64,000 nucleotides of DNA, taken from contig NW_024466599.1 of the NCBI RefSeq assembly GCF_017591425.1, positions 22,234,001 through 22,298,000 on the forward strand. The letters run 5' to 3'. Below the pieces are notes generated by a model. It was not told the DNA's origin, searched no databases, and worked only from the letters and a program-made list of their open reading frames with translations. The DNA is from Ochotona curzoniae. Lineage: Eukaryota > Chordata > Mammalia > Lagomorpha > Ochotonidae. A program made the position numbers and the translations under genes. Positions 59,701 through 64,000 of this stretch are shown piece by piece (position 1 is the stretch's first letter; the number at the start of each line of letters is the position of its first letter).

Positions 59701-60518
59701 AATTTTTTGATCTCATCTTTAATTTCTTCTCTGACCCATTGTTCGTTTAATAGCATATTGTTCAATTTCCAAGAGTGCCTATACTTCCTGGGGAGTTTTG
59801 AGTTGTTGATTTCCAGTTTCATCCCATGGTGGTCTGAGAGGGTACATGGTATGATACTAATGTTTTGGAAGTTGTTTAGATTCGCTTTATGTCCTATCAT
59901 GTGGTCGATTCTGGAGAAGGTGCCATGCACCGCTGAGAAGAAGGTATAGTCTGTGGCCTTAGGATAAAAAGTTCTATATATGTCTACTAAGTCCAGTTGT
60001 TCTATTGTTTGTGTGAGCTCTGTTGTTTCTTTGTTGAGTTTTTGTTTCGTAGACCGGTCCATTGTTGTTAGAGGTGTGTTGAGATCGCCTACAAGAATTG
60101 TGCGGGTGTCTATGTCTTCCCTTAAGTCTGTAAGTAATTGCTTTACATAAGTAGGTGCATTAAGATTCGGTGCATAAACATTAATGATGGTGATTGCTTC
60201 TTGATGGATCATTCCTTTCACCAGTATAAAATGGCCTTCCCTGTCTCTTTTGATGTTAGTTAGAATGAAATCTATCTCGTCTGAAATTAGGATAGCTACC
60301 CCAGCTTTTTTTTCTCGTCTATTGGCGTGAAATATCTTTTTCCATCCCTTCACTTTCAGTTTCTTTGCATCCTTTCTGGTTAGATGCGTTTCTTGTAGGC
60401 AACAGATGGTTGGGTCTTGTTTGATGATCCATTCTATTAATCTCTGTCTTTTGATTGGTGAATTTAGACCATTTGTGTTGAGAGTTAAAATTGAGAGGTT
60501 GCAATTTTGCCCTGCCAT
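56706..60518 (-). CDS. L1 ORF2 protein: endonuclease-reverse transcriptase
   Basis: 1270 residues, against about 1275 in human L1. It nicks target DNA and reverse-transcribes L1 RNA at the nick (target-primed reverse transcription) in the nucleus. Order: AP-like endonuclease (1-240) with N14, E43 (QETH), D145 (GDLN), D205 and H230 at the same positions as in human ORF2p; a Z-like linker; reverse transcriptase (about 450-780) with D600 in SIDAEKAFD and Y700-A-D702-D703 (SLYADDI), plus [15 protein letters not shown]; and a C-terminal zinc knuckle C1130-x3-C1134-x7-H1142-x4-C1147. It starts at the ATG 55 nt after the ORF1 stop and ends in TAA. No internal stop or frameshift. The protein is probably made by reinitiation after ORF1, as known for other L1s. 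Long open frames on the opposite strand are shadows of this gene. Confidence 0.98.
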   Translation of the reverse strand: MAGQNCNLSILTLNTNGLNSPIKRQRLIEWIIKQDPTICCLQETHLTRKDAKKLKVKGWKKIFHANRREKKAGVAILISDEIDFILTNIKRDREGHFILVKGMIHQEAITIINVYAPNLNAPTYVKQLLTDLREDIDTRTILVGDLNTPLTTMDRSTKQKLNKETTELTQTIEQLDLVDIYRTFYPKATDYTFFSAVHGTFSRIDHMIGHKANLNNFQNISIIPCTLSDHHGMKLEINNSKLPRKYRHSWKLNNMLLNEQWVREEIKDEIKKFMETNENSDTTFQNLWDTAKAVLRGRFIAIGAHVKAQERRQIQELTSHLQDLEKQQQKSPTHNRKQEIIKTREEINQIEIKKTIHKINKSKSWFFEKINKIDTPLARLTKKKQEKVRINSIKDEKGNITTDTAIIKKIIRNYYKELYSHKFEDHQEIEKFLDSHHLPKLSPEATAELNKPITEVEIETVIKDLPTKKSPGPDGFTTEFYKTFRTELTPILYKLFKTIEEEATLPNSFYEANITLIPKPDREPSEKENYRPISLMNIDAKILNKILANRIQKIIRQIIHPDQVGFIPGMQGWFNIRKSINVINHIQKLQNKNHIIVSIDAEKAFDKIQHLFMLKTLAKVGIDGKIHNIIKAIYEKPNASIILNGEKLEPFPLRSGTRQGCPLSPLLFNIVLEVLAEAIRQEKEIKGIRIGNEEVKLSLYADDIILYIEKPGDSIQKLLELIREFGRVAGYKINERKSTAIVYANNTKMEEDLTNRIPFKIAERSMKYLGINLTKSVGDLFEENYKLFKKEIEQNLKRWNNIPCSWIGKINIIKMSILPQAIYIFNAIPIKLPKTFFTELDTMIQEFIWKHKKPRIARTILKNKKLAGGITIPDLWTYYRAVVIKTAWYWHKDRKEDQWNRIEAPKGNPHKYSQLIFDKKTNDNSSKWEGLFSKCCWDNWLIACRNKKIDPHLSPYTKIQSTWIKDLNLHPETFKLLQENVGNTLQDLGVGSDFLRRTPKAIAVENRINKWDLIKLRSFCTARETINKVKKQPTEWEKIFAHDIGDRGLISRIYKELQNNQKTKTNKPLKKWAREMGKHFTKEQVQMANKHMKKCSSSLAIREIQIKTSMRYHLTPVRLAHINKNTNDACWRGCGEKGTLLHCWWSCKLVQPLWKSVWRTLKQLKICIPYDPAIALLGIYPKHLFYDKPTCIPMFIAAQSVIAKTWKQPKCPSAEDWIRKLWFIYSMEYYSAIKKNKMQFFVAKWAQLETIMLREMSESQKIRYHMFALI

Positions 60519-60573
60519 GTGATTGTGTTGTGTGTGTGTTGTTGCCTATGTAATTGTCTTGTTTGTGCGGCCT

Positions 60574-61536
60574 TTAGTTTGGAGACCTTCTTATTTGCCA
60601 ACTTTGTTTGTGATTTGCCTCCTTTTTGTCCGGGACTAGCGCATTTCTAAGGAGACTTTGCAGAGCTGGTTTTGTGTAGACATATTCTTCTAGTTTTTCT
60701 TTGCTATTGAAGTATCTGATTTCGTTCTCATATACAAATGAGATCTTTGCTGGGTAGATTATTTTTGGTTGACAGTTGTTTTGTTTCAGGACTTGGAAGA
60801 TCTTTGTCCATTCTCTCCTTGCTTGTAGGGTCTCTTCGGAGAAGTCAGCAGTGATTCTGATGGGTTTTCCCCTGTATGTGATCTTTTCTCTACTTCGTAC
60901 TTGTCTCAGGATTCCTTCTTTGTCTTCATTGGAGTAGAACTTGAGCACCGTGTGTCTGGGTGAAGATCTCTTTGGATCATGTCTGTTGGGAGTTCTCTGT
61001 CCATCCTGTATGCGGGGTGGATTCGTGTTCCAAGTGTTTTGGAAGTTTTCCTGTATAATTTCATCGAGCACTGCTTGCATCCCAGATTCTCTTTCTACTC
61101 CCTCGGGGAGGCCGATGATCCGAATATTCAATTTTCTAAGGTAATCCTTCATCTCTTGCATCATTTTATTAGTTTTGCTGAGGTTTGTCTCCAGCTGTTT
61201 AATTCGCTGGGCACTTTCATTTTGTGTGTCTTCTGTTTCAGAGATCCTTTCCTCTGCCGCATTTATTCTGTTGATGAGGCTTTCAATCTTATTATCTTGG
61301 GCATCCAGTTTGGTTTTGATTTGTTGTATTTCGGTGATTATGCGGTTCTGGAGGTCTTCCAGCTTTGTGTCCACGTCTCTGAGAGATTTTAGCATTATTT
61401 TCATCAATTCCTTTGTTGGTAACACTTCCATGTCTTCATCTCGTATCGTCGATATTGATAATGGCTTTTGGCCCTTGTTTGGTGGGGTGCTGGCTCTTTC
61501 ATCTGGAGCACAACTCTTTCTGGTGGTTTTTCCCAT
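60574..61536 (-). CDS. L1 ORF1 protein: RNA-binding chaperone
   Basis: 320 residues, basic (human ORF1p has 338). It coats L1 RNA as a trimer in the cytoplasm and is needed for retrotransposition. A short N-terminal tail is followed by a heptad-rich coiled coil (about 40-135: KLEDLQNRI, KIESLINRI, RIKQLETNL). The RRM begins about residue 137 with the RNP2-like NIRIIGLPEG and includes RTPNRHDPKRSSPRH (181-195). The C-terminal domain (about 220-300) has RITADFSEETLQARREW and YPAKISFVY. The frame is open from ATG (61536) to TAA. It is preceded by the CpG-rich 5' UTR and followed after 55 nt by ORF2. The older ORF1 copies at 5506 and 44397 share the same blocks but are broken. Confidence 0.97.
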   Translation of the reverse strand: MGKTTRKSCAPDERASTPPNKGQKPLSISTIRDEDMEVLPTKELMKIMLKSLRDVDTKLEDLQNRIITEIQQIKTKLDAQDNKIESLINRINAAEERISETEDTQNESAQRIKQLETNLSKTNKMMQEMKDYLRKLNIRIIGLPEGVERESGMQAVLDEIIQENFQNTWNTNPPRIQDGQRTPNRHDPKRSSPRHTVLKFYSNEDKEGILRQVRSREKITYRGKPIRITADFSEETLQARREWTKIFQVLKQNNCQPKIIYPAKISFVYENEIRYFNSKEKLEEYVYTKPALQSLLRNALVPDKKEANHKQSWQIRRSPN

Positions 61537-62801
61537 TGCGTTGGTGTATTCTGGTGAGGCAAATGGACCCGTGTGTTGAGGGGCTGTCAGGTGCTTTCCT
61601 GTAGAGATTGGAGCCTGTAGGCGTGGTGTTGCCGGGCGTGGTAATTTTCAAGGCACCGTTGGTGCGTTCTCAGGGCCTGGGGCTGTAGAGCACCACCTTG
61701 GGGGCCCAGTGGATTCCAGGCACACTCTGGGCACCTCTTCTACAGGTGTGACACCCCAGGGCGTGGCGGGATGGAGGCGCTCTCTGGGTGTGCTCCCTTC
61801 ACGGGAATCCGCAGGGTGTAGAAGGTTTTATGTGCTTTCTCCCTGCGTTCTCCGTGTCAGGGACTGCAGGGTTTTTCAGAGCCCACCTGGTGCGTCTCCC
61901 ACACACGGGACTGTGGGTGAGGCACTTTGCAGGCGTGGCTCTTGTGCAGTGAATCCACCACTCGTGGTGTGTGGGTGTTCAGAGCCCCTGCTCCCGTGTG
62001 GCTCCCCCACACAGGCCCTTAGCGGAGGAGTGGCCCAGGCGCCCTGTTATAATGACTTCACGGCGGCAGGTTCGCACCGTGTCAGTTTGTTGCAGGAGTT
62101 CCCCTGACACCTGACACCTGCGCTACGGAGGTGCTGCTGCTGCAGGCGGGGCGCCCAGCCCGCTCGGTGCGGCGATCAGAGTCCTGGTGGTTTCAAGCAC
62201 TCACCAGGCAGGATGTGGGGGACTCCAGACCCTCGCCAGCTACCTCTGCGCACCGAGCCGCACTGGTCCCCTCAGCGCAGGGACATCCGATGCGCCTTCC
62301 CGGGGCCCCCTCAGCCACCAACACAACACCACTGTACGTAGTTCCACACAGACCCAACAGTCTGCTCCGTCTGCTCCGCGTTCTGAGGCTGTAGCCTCAG
62401 CGGGGGGCAAGAAATGCGGAGGCTGCCACGTCAACCCCCAGCTCACCAAACGTCCGGCCGCTGCAGTCTGCCTCCACCGCTGCCGAAGGCCTCCCGCCGG
62501 TGACGATCCCCCTGATCTCCCCGCCTCCGAGCTGGCCGCGTCTCCCGTCAGGCCGTTTTCAAAAGTGACTCAGCAGGTCTGGAGTGGGATGTCGGTTTCT
62601 CTGCCTTTGCCCTGCTCCGTTCTCGTTGTTCTTCCGAGTTGTGTGGATCTTTTTGGCTCCACACTGTCCCAGGGAGCTTCACGGACCTCTCCCTGCGGTT
62701 CCCTGCTGTTCCTCTTTGCTGCTTCTGTAGCTTTCTATCCCTCTCTCACTAGACTCTCCCTCACAGCCTTCCTCCTACGTCGGCCATCTTCGCTCTCAAT
62801 C
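61537..62801 (-). promoter_or_regulatory. L1 5' UTR / internal promoter (young type)
   Basis: About 1.26 kb, GC- and CpG-rich, colinear with 1-1376. It lacks about 130 bp present in the other copy (junction near 62100). It holds no tandem monomers like those in the old L1s. Promoter function is inferred from L1 biology. The plus strand carries a long antisense open frame (61709-62107), discussed in the findings. Confidence 0.92.
62781..62792 (-). promoter_or_regulatory. YY1-type site at L1 5' end
   Basis: The minus strand reads GCGAAGATGGCCG about ten bases from the 5' end. The AAGATGGC core is a YY1 motif that in primate L1 sets the transcription start at +1. The same motif sits at 1361-1372 in the other copy. 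Confidence 0.7.
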
Positions 62802-62815
62802 CATACCTGATTCTT
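62802..62815. repeat. L1 target-site duplication (5' side)
   Basis: catacctgattctt, identical to 56226-56239. Confidence 0.96.
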
Positions 62816-64000
62816 AAGTGAGTTTGCTAGTACAGACTCCAACACTCTCCGTCACACCAATCAGCTTATGGTACATGCTGGTCGTTGCGATTGCTGGGTC
62901 CATTCTGTGTCCAGTCCTGTCTTCCTCATGAACCAATGGGTGTTGTAGTCCAGCTCGATCCTACACACTTCATAATTGGTCCTCATGCAAACCAGTTGGA
63001 GCTGCAGCCTAGTTGGGGCGACTCCCCATAACCCTACCCTGGTTCCTATGCTTGCCAGTATGTACTGCAGGCTTATCCAGTCTGTCCCACATCCCATTTA
63101 GCTCTCACACATATCAATGGACATTGAAGCCCAGTTCAACCCAACCAACCTATTATCCAGCCCATACACCTACTGGCAGGTGCCTTTCTGTCTAGCCACC
63201 CCTGCCCCTATCCTGGTTTTCGTGTTGTCCAGTGAGGGTGGTAACCCTGAGGGAGGTGCCTACTATTTCCCTTCTAGGTCACACCCACTCCCAGGTTATG
63301 CAGTCTCCAGATGATTCTGGCATTTGGCTTGACAGAATTAGCTCCCAGTGCCAGCCTCTGCCAGCTAATGCTGCAGCTAAGCCCAAACAACCTTCAACCA
63401 CTCTAATTTTTGCCTGCACCAGTCGGAACAGTCAGCCCACCGTGACCCTTCCCTTTTCTAGCTCACATGAGGCCCACAGGTGTTATAGCCCTGCCTATTC
63501 TGAACTGCCCCCAACCCAACTCACGCTTTCCAATGGAAGTAGTTGTCCATCAGGGGAGCCCACGTTCCCCTGTCAGCTTTGCCTCCTCTCCCTGATTATC
63601 ACATGTGCTATTTGGGCACTGCAACCACATCTGGTATGGCTCATCTCACCTTGGCATTCCTTGTTGTGTACTGGTATGTGCGGCAACTGAACCTGGCTCA
63701 ACCCACACTCTATTCTGGTACTCAGATTCACCAGTAGGTAACGTGAACAGGTTCAGCCTGGTCTGCCCCCAACCCATGCCATGTGTATGCCAATGGGATC
63801 ATTTCCATTGCCTGTTCTGGGTTGGTCCCTATTGTGCTTCTTGCACTTACCTGCAGGGACTGTGTCCTGCCAGAGAAGTTGCCCAGGCTCCTCCATCAGA
63901 ACCTCTCCCAGTGCCAGTTTTTGTGCATACCAGTGAGTCCATGAGCCATCCCTACTCAGTTCACCCCCTGTCCTAGCAGGAACAGTGGCTTTTCCTGACT
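62816..64000 (-). repeat. VNTR-like composite repeat, copy 2, body
   Basis: Reverse complement of the same family as 52811-55440. After about 150-300 bp of 3' unique sequence (62816-63100), degenerate ~75-bp units run to the window edge. Paired landmarks with copy 1 include cagtccctgcaggt (63848-63861 vs 54627-54640), 'acctccctc' (near 63255 vs 55337) and 'caggaaaagccactgttcctgctaggac' (near 63972 vs 54492). It continues beyond the window. Open frames here show no recognisable protein. Confidence 0.72.

Larger units (their letters stand above)
56238..62801 (-). mobile_element. Full-length, apparently intact L1 retrotransposon
   Basis: About 6.56 kb on the minus strand: 5' UTR (61537-62801), ORF1 (60574-61536), a 55-nt spacer, ORF2 (56706-60518), 3' UTR (56271-56705) and a 33-nt poly(A) tail (T run 56238-56270). 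The 14-bp target-site duplication is perfect. Both ORFs are open and all checked catalytic residues are present. It therefore inserted recently, into an older VNTR-like repeat. Its relatives in the window (4.2 and 43.3 kb) are broken and carry a different 5' UTR. Confidence 0.98.

Noticed and set aside
57016..59949. Long plus-strand open frames (up to 216 codons) across 57-60 kb
   Set aside because: They are antisense to the intact L1 ORF2 and show no independent family signature. The ORF2 catalytic motifs fix the coding strand.
62187..62810. 207-codon plus-strand open frame running out of the L1 5' end
   Set aside because: It crosses the insertion boundary into the target site, and the corresponding frame in the other 5' UTR copy (699-1148) is broken differently. 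Low-complexity GC-rich composition points to chance.
1..64000. CRISPR arrays, bacterial operons, ribosome binding sites, rRNA or tRNA genes
   Set aside because: The window is mammalian. The tRNA-like box-B words belong to C-SINE heads, and the tandem arrays are microsatellites or degenerate VNTR units without spacer structure.

Overview
The window is mammalian nuclear DNA. It is dominated by interspersed repeats, with one recognisable protein-coding exon. The source is most likely a lagomorph, and probably a pika (Ochotona) rather than rabbit. About thirty SINEs belong to the lagomorph tRNA-derived C-SINE family. Their younger members carry the body and tail (ending in AATAAAAATAAATAAATCTT) that I associate with pika, not rabbit. 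The species call comes from remembered repeat families, not from a database search.

Gene content: exon 1 of SRD5A2 (steroid 5-alpha-reductase 2) lies on the minus strand at 31421-31704, inside a CpG-rich island. It has a TATA-like box, GC boxes and a clean splice donor. Everything left of the donor (31420 down to 1) should be intron 1. I found no sign of exons 2-5, which fits the long first intron of this gene in other mammals. Everything right of the promoter (about 32-64 kb) is upstream intergenic DNA.

Repeat layout: (1) 1-1376 is the 5' UTR of a young minus-strand L1 whose body lies outside the window. (2) 3.6-8.1 kb is an old plus-strand L1 interrupted by a second, internally rearranged L1. 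(3) 9.7-11.2 kb is an L2 fossil. (4) 12.5-15.4 kb is ancient L1 cut by several C-SINEs. (5) 16-31 kb holds C-SINEs, MaLR (MLT1-type) LTR remnants, MIRs and a probable hAT remnant. (6) 33-43 kb is similar. (7) 43.3-48.1 kb is another old L1 with an internal deletion. (8) 48.67-48.81 kb is a small processed retrocopy. (9) 52.8-55.4 kb is a degenerate tandem-unit (VNTR-like) element. A second copy in opposite orientation (55.84-56.2 and 62.8-64.0 kb) has been split by a full-length L1 (56.24-62.80 kb).

That L1 has open ORF1 (320 aa) and ORF2 (1270 aa), every catalytic residue I checked, a 33-nt poly(A) tail and a perfect 14-bp target-site duplication, so it looks recent and possibly competent. 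The least-explained structure is the VNTR-like element. It has a 5' unique part, an array of degenerate ~75-bp units and a 3' part ending in poly(A). This architecture recalls SVA-type composite retrotransposons, although I cannot name the family.
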